Shown: positions 55,261 to 64,000 of the stretch, piece after piece
Numbering within the stretch: position 1 is the first letter of the stretch
Layout of the letters: the number at the start of each line of letters is the position of its first letter
Assembly: GCF_934191625.1 (NCBI RefSeq)
Contig: NZ_CAKPUG010000003.1
Location: forward strand, 248,001-312,000
Direction: 5' to 3'
From: an uncultured Lactococcus sp.
GTDB taxonomy: Bacteria; Bacillota; Bacilli; Lactobacillales; Streptococcaceae
DNA length: 64,000 nt
Notes under the pieces: model-generated
What the model was told of the DNA's origin: nothing
Databases searched by the model: none
Seen by the model: only the letters and a program-made list of their open reading frames with translations
Position numbers and translations under genes: made by a program

Positions 55261-56598
55261 CTAACCAACCATTACGTTTTCTTCTGGATACTTATAAAGT
55301 GCTTCTTGTCTATCTCGAGTATTAAGAGAATAAATAACTGTAAATATTCCTACTCGGCCAATAAACATGAGTAAACCAATTAAACCTTTACTCAAAAGCC
55401 CCAAGCTCGGCGTTACATCCATACTCAATCCTACAGTTGATAAGGCAGACACCACTTCAAAAAGAATTTGGTCGAGTTTCAAAGTTGGTTCTATTACTAA
55501 TAAAAGAAAAGTCGAGACAATCACCAGCGAAAAATATAAAAAAATTGACTCATAAGCTTGTTTTACTAAATTTTGAGGAATAGTCCTATTCCCCCAAGTT
55601 GTATACTTTTCCCTTCTCATAACAGCTCTTATATTTAATACAAAGACACCAATAGTTGTTGTCTTAATCCCTCCAGCAGTAGAACCAGAAGTTCCACCCA
55701 CAGTCATTAAAATAATTGTTAAAAAAATACTTGCTTGGCTTAGGGCAGAATAGTCCTGTATGGCAAACCCAGCAGTTCGTGGTGTTATAGAAAAGAAAAA
55801 ATTTTGCACAATGTAATTAAAAATATCACCATTGTACATAGAAAAACGAGTTATCAAAAAAAGTAACCATCCCCCCAAGATCAAGGTGCTGGTGGTTGTT
55901 AGGGCTAACTTAGAATGCAGAGAAAGTTTCTTTTTTTTCTTATACTCTACTAAATCCATAATCACAATAAAGCCCAAACTCCCACAGACAATAAGTGCGG
56001 AAATAACGAGCATCGTATATGGAGAATGGCTGTAAGATATAAGAGAATCTCCAAAAAGATCAAAACCTGCGTTACAATAAGCTGATATAGAATGAAAGAC
56101 ACTAAACCATATCCCTTTAAACCACCCATATTCTGGTATAAAAACAAAACTCAGCAACAAGCTTCCTATAAGTTCAACGATTAATGAAATAAATAGTATA
56201 CCAAGCACTAAAGACTTTTTAAAACCAATATGTGAAACATTATATGTCTTTTGTAAAGCTGTTCTCGATTTCATCGATACTTTTTGGATTAATAGCAAGA
56301 AAAGACTAGCAACTAAAGTCATAAATCCTAACCCACCGATTTGTATTAGCATCAAAATAATGAGTTGTCCTAAAAATGACCAATGTGTACTTGTATCTAA
56401 AACAGCCAATCCAGTTACACATGTTGCAGAAATTGCTGTAAATAAAGAATCTACTAAATTTGTATACTCTCCAGACCTTGAAGATATTGGAAGACTTAAT
56501 ATCCCACCACCAAGTATTACTACCATAAGAAAACTAAAAAAAATGATTTGTAAATCTGTTAAATTATTAATTGTTCTTTTAAGTAAAAAACGTTTCAT
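55261..56598 (-). CDS. ktrB: Potassium uptake protein KtrB (TrkH/KtrB family)
   Basis: 445 aa with four pore repeats. Selectivity-filter loops: AISATCVTGLAVLDT, SISAYCNAGFDLFG, ITPRTAGFAIQDY and ALSTVGLSMDVTPS. It needs a KtrA nucleotide-binding subunit, which is not next to it in this window. Function by family: Na-dependent K uptake. A second K importer (Kup) lies at the window end. Confidence 0.93.
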   Translation of the reverse strand: MKRFLLKRTINNLTDLQIIFFSFLMVVILGGGILSLPISSRSGEYTNLVDSLFTAISATCVTGLAVLDTSTHWSFLGQLIILMLIQIGGLGFMTLVASLFLLLIQKVSMKSRTALQKTYNVSHIGFKKSLVLGILFISLIVELIGSLLLSFVFIPEYGWFKGIWFSVFHSISAYCNAGFDLFGDSLISYSHSPYTMLVISALIVCGSLGFIVIMDLVEYKKKKKLSLHSKLALTTTSTLILGGWLLFLITRFSMYNGDIFNYIVQNFFFSITPRTAGFAIQDYSALSQASIFLTIILMTVGGTSGSTAGGIKTTTIGVFVLNIRAVMRREKYTTWGNRTIPQNLVKQAYESIFLYFSLVIVSTFLLLVIEPTLKLDQILFEVVSALSTVGLSMDVTPSLGLLSKGLIGLLMFIGRVGIFTVIYSLNTRDRQEALYKYPEENVMVG

Positions 56599-56731
56599 CT
56601 CTATACTACCTATATTCTTAAATTCTCTAACTTCATTAAGTATATCAAATTAAAGGTACAAGTTCACTTGCTTCACTCTTCTATTGGTATACGAACGGCG
56701 TCCGTCTTCCTTTATCAAGAATGCTCAAACA

Positions 56732-56760
56732 TTGACACTCTTATTCGAAAATGTTATTAT
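56732..56760 (+). promoter_or_regulatory. Promoter of the leader peptide-TrpP unit
   Basis: Consensus TTGACA, 17-base spacer, TATTAT. Confidence 0.85.
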
Positions 56761-56795
56761 TACTTCTAAACAAAATGAAAGGAGCTGTACACGCA

Positions 56796-56855
56796 ATGAA
56801 CAACTGTTATTCTACTCAACTTTGGCAAAGATACAGGTGTATGTATGGCTTCTAA
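56796..56855 (+). CDS. 19-aa leader peptide with Trp and Tyr codons
   Basis: MNNCYSTQLWQRYRCMYGF. AAGGAG lies 11 bases before the ATG (a bit far). The peptide is rich in costly residues (Trp, three Tyr, two Cys, Met), and its last codons form one arm of an RNA stem. The stop lies 10 bases before the second arm. This is the arrangement of ribosome-mediated attenuators. Confidence 0.6.
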   Translation: MNNCYSTQLWQRYRCMYGF

Positions 56856-56955
56856 TTAAAGAAAACCATAGATACAAATTTTAGTGTACTTTCTAAAACC
56901 TGTATCTATGCTCAAATTGGATGATGAAAGCATAGAATATTCTATGCTTTTTTTG
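56838..56955 (+). promoter_or_regulatory. Transcription attenuator upstream of the TrpP-like gene
   Basis: Four segments can pair in competition. Segment 1 TGTATGTATGG (56838) pairs with 2 CCATAGATACA (56866, one mismatch). Segment 2 pairs with 3 TGTATCTATG (56901). The end of 3 (TCTATGCT) can pair with the left arm of the terminator AAAGCATAGA-ATAT-TCTATGCTTT plus T-run (56927-56955). Confidence 0.7.
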
Positions 56956-57007
56956 TGTTATAGAAAGTACTCTATTTTGTTATTAAAAACTAGAAAGAGG
57001 ACCTTTT

Positions 57008-57574
57008 ATGAACTCCAAAAATAAAACATCAAACACCATCGCCCTTACTCCTATCTTTATTATCCTTGGCCAAATCCTAAATATTGTCACTCCGAATATT
57101 GCAGGAATTATCCGGCCAGACTTCTCTTTAGCCTTTTTATTTCTTTGTATAATGATTAAACCTACAATCCGTCAAGTATTTTTGGCAAGTGGACTTGTTA
57201 TCCTAACATCCATAATTCTTGGTGGAAATCTGATTTTTCAAATTCCTGCCGCTTTTGATCGCTCTTTTTCTGCCTTGACGTGCCTTCTCTTATACAAGTT
57301 AGTCCTCAGAGCTTCTCCTCGATTCTTTTTAGCTAAAATAGGAACAACCTATTTTCTCGCTACACTAATAAGTGGCTGCGCTTATATTTTTGCTGTGTAC
57401 TTACTCGGAACTTTCTTTCATATTTCTGAACTCTTAATCATCTTTAAAATGGGGCTTCCTCTTCTTTTTATTACGATTTTTTCGACAGCTTTAGTTAATT
57501 ACTTTCTCGGAATTTTCCTCTACAAGCTTGTTTCGACACTTTCAAAAGGAAAATATCTTTTAGTCGCTTCCTAA
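57008..57574 (+). CDS. TrpP-like (ECF S-component-type) membrane transporter
   Basis: 188 aa with five or six helices. The N-terminal ILNIVTPNIAGIIRPDFSLA and FLFLCIMIKPTIRQVFLASG follow the pattern of B. subtilis tryptophan transporter TrpP (V-x-P-x-x-x-G-x-x-x-P-D-F). Likely tryptophan uptake; another vitamin-type substrate is possible. The Trp codon in the upstream leader peptide supports a Trp link. AGAAAGAGG precedes the ATG. Confidence 0.65.
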   Translation: MNSKNKTSNTIALTPIFIILGQILNIVTPNIAGIIRPDFSLAFLFLCIMIKPTIRQVFLASGLVILTSIILGGNLIFQIPAAFDRSFSALTCLLLYKLVLRASPRFFLAKIGTTYFLATLISGCAYIFAVYLLGTFFHISELLIIFKMGLPLLFITIFSTALVNYFLGIFLYKLVSTLSKGKYLLVAS

Positions 57575-57620
57575 TTAAATTGAAAAATGCTTCTCTCAAT
57601 AAAAAATCCAAACAATTTAA

Positions 57621-57649
57621 TTGGTATAGACATTGCTCTATGTTAAAAT
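57621..57649 (+). promoter_or_regulatory. Promoter of the CPBP protease gene
   Basis: TTGGTA, 17-base spacer, TAAAAT. Confidence 0.6.
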
Positions 57650-57693
57650 GTCTGAGGCGCTGTGCCCATTATTATCAAGGAGGTTTTATACTT

Positions 57694-58350
57694 TTGAATT
57701 TTTTACGTGAAAATAAAAGAGAGTTCATTGTATTAACTACATATATTTTATTTGTCCCTTTGCAAATTGGGATGATTCCCTTATTGTTCCTATCTGAAAT
57801 TGCTCATACAAATTGGGTAGAGTCTGATTTTATAAATTTAGCAGTGGCTATTTCTGTTCCCACATTTCTAGCACTTCTATTATTTAGAAGGGAACTGAAA
57901 GAGAGTTTTTCCTACTTTAAAACGCATTCTACTTTAAAAATATTAAGTCTCCCTTTATGGATGGCTGTCATACTTGCCGTTGAGGCCCTTGCACAACATT
58001 TTTATGGTAATGAACTAAATCCTGAAAATCAAGAGTTTCTTACTGAAATGAGTAATCAAATTCCGACCATTATTACTTTACTAATATTTGGTGTTTTAGG
58101 ACCGATTATTGAAGAAATTATCTTCCGTCATATCTTACTCAATAAACTCTCTAACTATACTGGAATAATATTTGCTGTAGTATTTTCTACAATTCTATTT
58201 GCCGTTATGCATATGCAGCAACCTATGGACTTTATTCTCTATGCACCTGGCTCCTTACTGTTGGCTCTAGCTTACTTAAGTTCTCAGCGTTCTTTGGCTT
58301 TCGTGATCAGCCTTCACATGTTAAATAATATTTTAGGGCTATTAGGTTAA
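57694..58350 (+). CDS. CPBP family intramembrane metalloprotease (CAAX protease-like)
   Basis: About 218 aa, multi-pass. Motif 1 IIEEIIFRHILLNKL (Glu-Glu-x-x-x-Arg), motif 2 FAVMHMQQP (His), motif 3 LHMLNNILG (His/Asn) line the metal site. Lactobacillales members include bacteriocin self-immunity proteins (Abi/SkgA-type). The frame extends upstream, but AAGGAGG and the promoter point to the TTG at 57694. Confidence 0.88.
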   Translation: MNFLRENKREFIVLTTYILFVPLQIGMIPLLFLSEIAHTNWVESDFINLAVAISVPTFLALLLFRRELKESFSYFKTHSTLKILSLPLWMAVILAVEALAQHFYGNELNPENQEFLTEMSNQIPTIITLLIFGVLGPIIEEIIFRHILLNKLSNYTGIIFAVVFSTILFAVMHMQQPMDFILYAPGSLLLALAYLSSQRSLAFVISLHMLNNILGLLG

Positions 58351-58496
58351 GATATTTAGCGTACAAGGGCTCCATTACGGTATGTCTTGCAATGCTGAAG
58401 CTTTAGATAAAAACTATAGTAAATTTCTTTTTGGCTTAGTTAAGTTGAAGGCGCGATTCAAGTTATAAGTAATAAATAAGTACCGAACTCAATAAC

Positions 58497-58528
58497 AAAA
58501 AGATGCTAGATAACCTAGCATCTTTTTG
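58497..58528. terminator. Bidirectional terminator
   Basis: AAAAAGATGCTAG-ATAAC-CTAGCATCTTTTT between the protease and nitroreductase genes. Sequence 58351-58496 holds nothing else. Confidence 0.9.
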
Positions 58529-59167
58529 TTATTTAAATTCTGTGATTTTTTCAGCCGCTAATCTTACAGATTCATAGCCTGCTTCTTTGGCTTTACCGAC
58601 AGATAAAATCATTACTGGCACGTAACGGTTTTCGTCCAAATCAAAAGCTTTTGCCAATTGGTCTGCCTCAAAGCCGCCGATAGGATTTGTTTCGTATCCA
58701 TGAGCGCGTGCGATGAGCATAAATTGCATTGCTGCTAAGCTTGAATCAATTTTTACAACATCGCTCATTTCCTCTTTACTAAAGCTTTGGTAGTAAGGAA
58801 TAATCGCTTCTAACTGTTGATCACGTACTTCTGCAGGCATCTTACCTTCTTCTACAGCTTGGTTATATATTTCCTCTCCTAACTCATAGCAGAGAAGATC
58901 TCCAAAAATAAGTACCATAGCTGAAGATGTTTCATTTTGACGGGTGTTGAAGCGAATCAATGGTTTTAATTTTTCCTTCTCCTCATCACTCTCGACAACG
59001 ACAAATCGCCAAGGCTGCATGTTTACAGATGATGGAGCTGTTGTTGCTTCTTGAATCATTTCAAGCATTTCTTCATGTGAAATTTTATAAGTTTCATCAT
59101 AAACACGCACAGATTTTCTACCAAATGTGATTTCTGAAAAATCATTATTTACAATACGAGTTGACAT
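58529..59167 (-). CDS. Nitroreductase family protein
   Basis: 212 aa FMN-dependent oxidoreductase: FGRKSVRVYDETYKIS, the FMN-contact TTAPSSVNMQPWRFVVVES and a C-terminal YVPVMILSVGKA. It reduces nitro-aromatics or quinones in vitro; physiological substrate unknown. It starts one base after the MarR stop, so the two form an operon. Confidence 0.92.
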   Translation of the reverse strand: MSTRIVNNDFSEITFGRKSVRVYDETYKISHEEMLEMIQEATTAPSSVNMQPWRFVVVESDEEKEKLKPLIRFNTRQNETSSAMVLIFGDLLCYELGEEIYNQAVEEGKMPAEVRDQQLEAIIPYYQSFSKEEMSDVVKIDSSLAAMQFMLIARAHGYETNPIGGFEADQLAKAFDLDENRYVPVMILSVGKAKEAGYESVRLAAEKITEFK

Positions 59168-59168
59168 T

Positions 59169-59591
59169 TTATTCTCCTTTATGTCCTAGTAACTTTGTCA
59201 GTAATTCAAGAAGTACAACTTCTTCTTGAGCTGTGAGTCCAAGATCTAAACTTTTCTTAGAAGAGTTATTATAATTTCTTTCGCAACGTTCCAAAGCCTC
59301 TTTTGAGCTATCTGTGATTTTAACAAGAATTTCGCGATTATTTTGTTTATTTCTCTCACGGATAACGTAACCTTTTGCTTCTAGCAATTTTAAATGCCTT
59401 GTAATGGCTGCATTGTCTATTTTTAACTCATTCTGTAATTGCCCTTGAGAACACTCACCGTTTTCCTTCAAAAACATCATAAGTTCATAGCGGGTAATAC
59501 TAAAGCCTGTTTCTTTTTCGAACTTCGTTGTCATCTCTTGGTTGGCTAGTTTTAGCTTGTAAAAGAGCTGACTCATTTGTCTAAGGTTCAT
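59169..59591 (-). CDS. MarR family transcriptional regulator (nitroreductase operon)
   Basis: 140 aa winged helix: LMMFLKENGECSQGQLQNEL, KIDNAAITRHLKLLEAKGYV and IRERNKQNNREILVKIT (wing). It probably represses its own operon through the two palindromes upstream. GGGGGAG precedes the ATG. Confidence 0.92.
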   Translation of the reverse strand: MNLRQMSQLFYKLKLANQEMTTKFEKETGFSITRYELMMFLKENGECSQGQLQNELKIDNAAITRHLKLLEAKGYVIRERNKQNNREILVKITDSSKEALERCERNYNNSSKKSLDLGLTAQEEVVLLELLTKLLGHKGE

Positions 59592-59607
59592 TTCTCCCCC
59601 TTTTAAA

Positions 59608-59634
59608 TTGACCGGTCAATCATTGACTAGTCAA
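59608..59634 (-). promoter_or_regulatory. Tandem palindromic MarR operator
   Basis: TTGACCGGTCAA (59608-59619) and TTGACTAGTCAA (59623-59634), two perfect 12-bp palindromes 15 bases apart. Confidence 0.75.
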
Positions 59635-59850
59635 TGATACTACATTCCAATTTTTTTGTAAACTATTTTGATTGTAGCTATGACAAAATAGTAGCCGTAT
59701 TTTTTATCCTTCCTAGAAAACTTCGCACAGCAAAACTGCATAGATTGCCCAAAATTGGCAAGGTGACTATTTAATTACTACTACTAATGATCTACAAAAT
59801 ATAAAATTAACCCAAATATATTTTTCTACGTTACAGCAGACATAAATAAT

Positions 59851-59879
59851 AAAAAACCGTGAAGTCAAAAGTCGGTTTT
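59851..59879 (-). terminator. Terminator of the MarR-GNAT operon
   Basis: AAAACCG...CGGTTTTTT stem on the minus strand. Between 59635 and 59850 only an inverted repeat ACTATTTTG/CAAAATAGT (59662, 59683) is seen. Confidence 0.75.
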
Positions 59880-59894
59880 CTATTATTTGATATT

Positions 59895-60512
59895 TTACTG
59901 CATTAACTTTTTACTAAAAAGCATCGCCGTTAAATCGATTTGACTTTGACCAAAATCAAGTTGAATATCTCGAGCTGCTGCCTTTTTAAAACCTTTGTAC
60001 TCATAGAATTGATAAGTACAGCCCGTATCTGTGAAGAGAAATATTTCTTTCCCAGCTTCACGCGCCGTGAGCTCATTGATCAAAGCGGTTCCTATACCTT
60101 TTATTTTTTTATCAGGGTCAGCAGCCAAATACAAAATTTCACCTTCAGGTACTGCTTCACTTTTATACGACTGTAATAATTCTTCATTCGTAGCTTCATA
60201 AGTATCTAGTCCACCATTGCTAGAAAAGAACCGCAAAAAGCTAAAAAATTTCATATATGCTTTTTGTCCAAAGGTTTGTTTGAGTTTAGGCTCTCCATAT
60301 ATCTCCGCGAGTAGCAAACCCACCATTTCATTGTCAACATAGGCAGCAATGGCCTGTGTCGCTTTTGAAAGCTCAAAATACAGGAAATTTTTGGCATACA
60401 TATTTATGATAGTTTTATTATTACTGTACCTGTCAAAGCTCATCCCTTTGACAGCAAACTGGATAGCTTTTTGATAATCTTTGGAATCAAACTCTCTTAT
60501 TTCAATTTTCAT
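59895..60512 (-). CDS. GNAT family N-acetyltransferase, MarR-linked
   Basis: 205 aa. The acetyl-CoA motif is ILYLAADPDKKIKGIGTALI, then CTYQFYEYKGFKKAAA. Longer than simple GNATs, with an N-terminal extension (EIREFDSKDYQKAIQFAVKG). Substrate unknown. Overlaps the MarR gene by 11 bases, suggesting detoxification of a compound sensed by it. Confidence 0.88.
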   Translation of the reverse strand: MKIEIREFDSKDYQKAIQFAVKGMSFDRYSNNKTIINMYAKNFLYFELSKATQAIAAYVDNEMVGLLLAEIYGEPKLKQTFGQKAYMKFFSFLRFFSSNGGLDTYEATNEELLQSYKSEAVPEGEILYLAADPDKKIKGIGTALINELTAREAGKEIFLFTDTGCTYQFYEYKGFKKAAARDIQLDFGQSQIDLTAMLFSKKLMQ

Positions 60513-60957
60513 CTTTTTTGTCCTCCATAACGCTCTGCGCTTTTTCGAGCAAGCTGTCGGTAAAAATTCTCGTATTTTCTAGAAACTCTTGTGTGTTCGT
60601 CACGCCAAATTCTTCTATAACCTGTGTCTCAAAGATGTCTGTTTGTTCCTGAATCTCCTCAAAAACTTTTCTTCCATTGGGAGTGAAAACCACAAATTTT
60701 TCTTTTTCATTTTTCCCTTTAGTAAGCTTCAGAATATCTTGTTTTTGCAACTTCAAAAGTAAGCTATGTACCGTCGACTTCGGTAAAAATAATATCTCAC
60801 TTATTTCTTTTTGGGTAACAGTCTCACTTTCATCGATAATATAGAGTGACATTAGTCCATTAAAAGTTAGATTGTATTCATGGGCCACAAGCGCATAAGC
60901 CGTATCAATCTTACCTAGCGCTGTGCTAAATTGTGTCATTATTTCACGATATTTCAT
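60502..60957 (-). CDS. MarR family transcriptional regulator (GNAT operon)
   Basis: 151 aa: LTFNGLMSLYIIDESETVTQ, KEISEILFLPKSTVHSLLLK and LQKQDILKLTKGKNEKEKFV (wing). It is the first gene of a two-gene operon whose promoter carries direct repeats. AAGGAGC precedes the ATG. Confidence 0.92.
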   Translation of the reverse strand: MKYREIMTQFSTALGKIDTAYALVAHEYNLTFNGLMSLYIIDESETVTQKEISEILFLPKSTVHSLLLKLQKQDILKLTKGKNEKEKFVVFTPNGRKVFEEIQEQTDIFETQVIEEFGVTNTQEFLENTRIFTDSLLEKAQSVMEDKKDEN

Positions 60958-60972
60958 TTACTTGCTCCTTTT

Positions 60973-61022
60973 AGTACGAAGTCGCACCATTTAATTATAG
61001 TACGATTTCGCTTTAAAGTCAA
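60973..61022 (-). promoter_or_regulatory. Promoter and operator of the MarR-GNAT operon
   Basis: TTGACT (61017-61022), 17-base spacer, TATAAT (60994-60999) on the minus strand. AGTACGAAGTCGC (60973) and AGTACGATTTCGC (60999) are direct repeats 26 bases apart, one in the spacer and one just downstream of the -10. Confidence 0.8.
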
Positions 61023-61034
61023 ATCTTTCCTAAA

Positions 61035-61065
61035 AGAAAAAAGCAGATTAAAATCTGCGCTTTTT
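61035..61065 (-). terminator. Terminator of the quinone oxidoreductase gene
   Basis: GCAGATT-AA-AATCTGC stem with T-runs on both sides; can also work on the plus strand. Confidence 0.8.
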
Positions 61066-61084
61066 CTTTTATTTCTATTCTATG

Positions 61085-62065
61085 CTATTTAGTTGCCGTA
61101 TCAAGAACAATTTTCCCCAAGCTTCCTTTAATTTCTATGATATAATCTTGCGCTATTGCAGCTTGGTCGAGGGGAAACACTTTATCAATGACAGGTTTTA
61201 TCCCCTCTTCTAAACCTTGCAGTAATAATGCCGTATTTTCCTGCACTTCATCCGGCGTGATATTTGCCAACATTAATCCTGTAATATGAGCCCCCTTTGT
61301 CATTAAGACTCGAGGATTAATTGTTACTTCACCTCGATTACCAATGATCACAATTCGCCCCTTGTTGCCAATAACTTCTAGATCTTTCGGTAAGTTCACA
61401 TTTGCAAGCATTTCAATAATCACATCCAGACCATGCTTCTTCGTCAGGTTTTGTATTTCTTCAATATATCCTTCAGCATGGTGGTTAAAGACATAATCTG
61501 CACCAAGATTTTTCAATAACTCAAGACCGTCTTTAGAACCTGCCGTGGCAATGACCTTAGCCCCATATCGCTTGGCAAATTGAAGCGCCAGTGTACCCAC
61601 TCCTCCCGTTGCACCATGTATGAGAATATACTCTCCAGATTTAAGTGCCGCTTTTTGTTTAAGGGCATAAAGTGCGGTCAAGCCACTCGATCCTATAGCT
61701 GCCCCCTGTCTATAAGTCATACTTTCGGGGAGTAAGGTCGCTTCGTTTTCCTTGCATATTATTGCTTGTGCATAAGTGCCAAACTGAGCATCAGTTTCCA
61801 CAGTCACAAAAACACGGTCACCTACGTTAAATTTTTTCACTCGTGCTCCTACGGCTTCTACTATACCGGCTCCGTCTTTCCCTGGGATATAAGGGAGTGA
61901 AGGCAGTTGCGCATAGGTCCCTTGACGAACATATGTTTCAACTGGGTTAACCGCGGCTGCTTTAAGTGTGACAAGAATCTCATCTTCTTGTATAACTGGA
62001 TTTTTGACCTCTTTATACTTAAGAACGTTACTGCTACCAAATTCAGTTACTTCTATTGCCTTCAT
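61085..62065 (-). CDS. Zinc-type alcohol dehydrogenase-like NADPH:quinone oxidoreductase
   Basis: 326 aa, zeta-crystallin-like medium-chain reductase. GroES-like start with VKNPVIQEDEILVTLKAAAV, then IPGKDGAGIVEAVG, and the NADPH-binding ILIHGATGGVGTLALQFAKR. The zinc ligands of true alcohol dehydrogenases are absent, as usual for this branch. The in-frame extension to 62083 is dropped because AAGGAG precedes ATG 62065. Single gene. Confidence 0.9.
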   Translation of the reverse strand: MKAIEVTEFGSSNVLKYKEVKNPVIQEDEILVTLKAAAVNPVETYVRQGTYAQLPSLPYIPGKDGAGIVEAVGARVKKFNVGDRVFVTVETDAQFGTYAQAIICKENEATLLPESMTYRQGAAIGSSGLTALYALKQKAALKSGEYILIHGATGGVGTLALQFAKRYGAKVIATAGSKDGLELLKNLGADYVFNHHAEGYIEEIQNLTKKHGLDVIIEMLANVNLPKDLEVIGNKGRIVIIGNRGEVTINPRVLMTKGAHITGLMLANITPDEVQENTALLLQGLEEGIKPVIDKVFPLDQAAIAQDYIIEIKGSLGKIVLDTATK

Positions 62066-62193
62066 ATATTTCTCCTTACGCATTATAAGTTATTATAAAA
62101 ATCATTATATAGCAAGATTTACTATTTGTATAGTAGGCACTTTCATGTGCCTTATATGTTTTATTGTAACTTTTTGTCAAGAAGTAAGGCAAA

Positions 62194-62224
62194 GAAAAAC
62201 AACTGGAACAGTCCAGTTGTTATG
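62194..62224 (-). terminator. Terminator of kup
   Basis: AACAACTGGA-ACAG-TCCAGTTGTT with a T-run on the minus strand. Confidence 0.88.
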
Positions 62225-62240
62225 GTTAAATTTTTAAGTA

Positions 62241-64000
62241 CTAATAGCTTATATTTTCTTCAGCCTCATCTTCTGGTTTTGGACGTTCCTTGATACTCAA
62301 ATTATATACATCTGATAATATCAATGGTACTCGCTCAAGTGATACTTCCGAAAACTGTAAGCCAAACCAGCGATCTGGAGTTGCTGTATAGCGTTTAATT
62401 CGTGCTTTTGCTTTCAAGACAAATCGATCAAAGGCAGGAAGTTTTTGTGCATTTGTCACCCGTTCTTCGATTACAACAAACCTGAAGTCACCGACATCCC
62501 GGCCAGGCATGGTGGTGTATTTTTGCTCTTGTTTAGGCAAGCGACCTGATTTTATCAAATCTTTTACAATTGTCCGAAGGTAACGGGGAACTTCTTGTTT
62601 CATGCGAAACCCTAGATACAGATAAACTTTAACAATATAGTCCGTTCCCATCATATCGACTTCATACTCAGAAGTCCAAGGTTCATCAGTAACCTTCACA
62701 TTAACAAACCAGTAAACTTCAGCCTTTTTAGGACGTTTATCGAGAATGGAATATAGGATCGAACGGTCAATAAAATCCCCCTCCATTTTATTACTCAAAT
62801 ATACAAGATTGGTTTGATAGAGATCCATTTCCTTGTCTTCTTTGAGTTCCTTCAATTGTCCTTTATAGTCATTAAGATCAAGTGACTTAATGTGTTTATT
62901 CACACTTTTACTTGATTGAAACCAAACAAACATGACAAATATAATCATGGCGGCCATAATAACCACAACATACCCTCCATGAACAAATTTGGCGGCTGAG
63001 GCAATGAAGAAAATCAATTCCACACTAGCAAAGAAAGCAGCAATCAGGTAAGCTAAAGGTTTCTTCAAGCCTCGGTAAACGAGATAATACGCCAAAAGCA
63101 CGGTCGTCATAAGCATTGTGACAGTAATGGCTAAACCGTAAGCTGCCTCCATATGCTCTGCGCTGCGGAAATAAAGTACAATCGCACTTGTTGCAAACCA
63201 TAAAATCAAGTTTACAGCCGGGATATAAAGTTGACCCAAAGTTTTCCCAGGATAGTAAATGCGCATCATCGGTAAAAGCTTCAAGCGAATGGCTTCTGAA
63301 ACTAAGGTAAAAGATCCTGAAATCAAAGATTGTGACGCAATAATGGAAGCTAAGGTTGCTAAAATAACGGCGTAAATCATCATATCGCTAGGTATTACGG
63401 CAAAGAAGGGATTCATACCTTCTAAATCCCCACCTTTATGAGCTAAAAGCCAAGCTCCTTGCCCACAGTAAGATAAAACAATTGCAAGTTTTACAAAGGG
63501 CCAGCTGACATAAATATTTCCTCTCCCAACATGTCCAAGGTCAGAATAAAGGGCTTCTGCGCCGGTGGTCGCCAAGAATACCGAACCTAAAATAAAGAGT
63601 CCGGCTTGATTTTCTGGACTTAATAAGAGGTGGATAGCATAGTAAGGATTAATTGCTTTAAAAATTTCAAGATTCGCAAAGGAATTTAAAAGACCAGTAA
63701 TTGCTAAAAAGCTAAACCAGATGACCATTATCGGTCCAAACAGTTTACCGACTAGACCGGTTCCAAAACGCTGGATAAGAAAGAGGATAGCTAGAATAAT
63801 GAGTGTTGTGACAATAACCCATGTCTGGTTGGAGTATATTTCTCCTAGACCAGGAACCCCTTTTAAACCTTCTACAGCAGAGGTAACGGTAACTGCTGGT
63901 GTCAATGCTCCATCTGCGAGCAAGGTGGCTCCCCCTATCATTGCAGGTATAATGAGCCATTTAGACATCCGACGTACTAAAGTGAAAAGAGAAAATATTC
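62241..64000 (-). CDS. kup: Kup/KUP-type potassium uptake protein, cut by the window end
   Basis: The frame stays open to the last base; the ATG at 63968 is internal, because the bases before it still read FSLFTLVRR, part of the family. Visible: [24 protein letters not shown] motif (here SKWLIIPAM...), [17 protein letters not shown], many helices, then a hydrophilic C-terminal domain of about 190 aa. About 90 N-terminal residues are missing. Proton-coupled K import; in lactococci Kup is inhibited by c-di-AMP (family knowledge). Confidence 0.95.
   Translation of the reverse strand, partial: IFSLFTLVRRMSKWLIIPAMIGGATLLADGALTPAVTVTSAVEGLKGVPGLGEIYSNQTWVIVTTLIILAILFLIQRFGTGLVGKLFGPIMVIWFSFLAITGLLNSFANLEIFKAINPYYAIHLLLSPENQAGLFILGSVFLATTGAEALYSDLGHVGRGNIYVSWPFVKLAIVLSYCGQGAWLLAHKGGDLEGMNPFFAVIPSDMMIYAVILATLASIIASQSLISGSFTLVSEAIRLKLLPMMRIYYPGKTLGQLYIPAVNLILWFATSAIVLYFRSAEHMEAAYGLAITVTMLMTTVLLAYYLVYRGLKKPLAYLIAAFFASVELIFFIASAAKFVHGGYVVVIMAAMIIFVMFVWFQSSKSVNKHIKSLDLNDYKGQLKELKEDKEMDLYQTNLVYLSNKMEGDFIDRSILYSILDKRPKKAEVYWFVNVKVTDEPWTSEYEVDMMGTDYIVKVYLYLGFRMKQEVPRYLRTIVKDLIKSGRLPKQEQKYTTMPGRDVGDFRFVVIEERVTNAQKLPAFDRFVLKAKARIKRYTATPDRWFGLQFSEVSLERVPLILSDVYNLSIKERPKPEDEAEENISY

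Noticed and set aside
56796..56955. T-box riboswitch upstream of the TrpP-like gene
   Set aside because: No AGGGTGG-type T-box core or specifier stem is visible, and the leader is too short; a leader-peptide attenuator fits better.

Overview
The window looks like an AT-rich Lactococcus-type genome (order Lactobacillales). The evidence is a type 1A dihydroorotate dehydrogenase with a TTG start, the tdk-prfA-prmC-Sua5-glyA order, a Lactobacillales-only DUF3042 gene pair, strong AGGAGG ribosome-binding sites and very A/T-rich spacers. The species cannot be fixed from this sequence alone. I recognised no rRNA gene, tRNA gene, intact insertion sequence or CRISPR array.

Layout. 0-11.4 kb is core genome, mostly on the minus strand: an aromatic-acid-exporter-like protein cut by the window edge, a VOC protein, menG, eno, an acetyltransferase, infC-rpmI-rplT with an autoregulatory leader, a GH20 glycosidase, an SPFH protein, miaA and a polysaccharide deacetylase. 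11.5-17 kb holds two tiny DUF3042 membrane proteins, a PadR/DUF1048 operon, pyrDA and a manganese-type ABC transporter. 17-23 kb holds a VanZ pseudogene, gnd, two envelope-stress-type proteins, lgt and hprK. 23.3-26.7 kb is an accessory locus with a LytTR regulator, a DUF3021 membrane partner and three secreted or membrane-anchored proteins; two promoters there share about 90 bp. 27-38.7 kb returns to core genes (GtrA, YihY, map, flavodoxin, TrmH, acyP, lysozyme-like, glyA, Sua5, prmC, prfA, tdk).

38.8-50.9 kb is an island. It begins with a broken tyrosine recombinase and is bounded by a 15-bp direct repeat. It carries four large secreted paralogues that share a C-terminal half but have different N-terminal domains (leucine-rich repeats in three), two putative surface-anchoring partners, a duplicated 44-aa membrane peptide gene, a decaying second copy of the anchor pair, and three copies of one promoter module. 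Near-identical repeats of about 0.9-1.1 kb suggest recombination that swaps or homogenises the C-terminal halves. This is the best candidate for an undescribed system.

51-64 kb holds an XRE/DUF2975 pair, a ZIP metal transporter, small membrane proteins, KtrB, a TrpP-like transporter behind a leader-peptide attenuator, a CPBP protease, two MarR-controlled units, a quinone oxidoreductase and a Kup potassium transporter cut by the window end.

Recurring regulatory themes: three genes (menG, a GNAT gene, an XRE regulator) have an ATG exactly six bases after a good -10 box, which predicts leaderless mRNAs; infC starts with ATA; several operators are visible as inverted or direct repeats over promoters.
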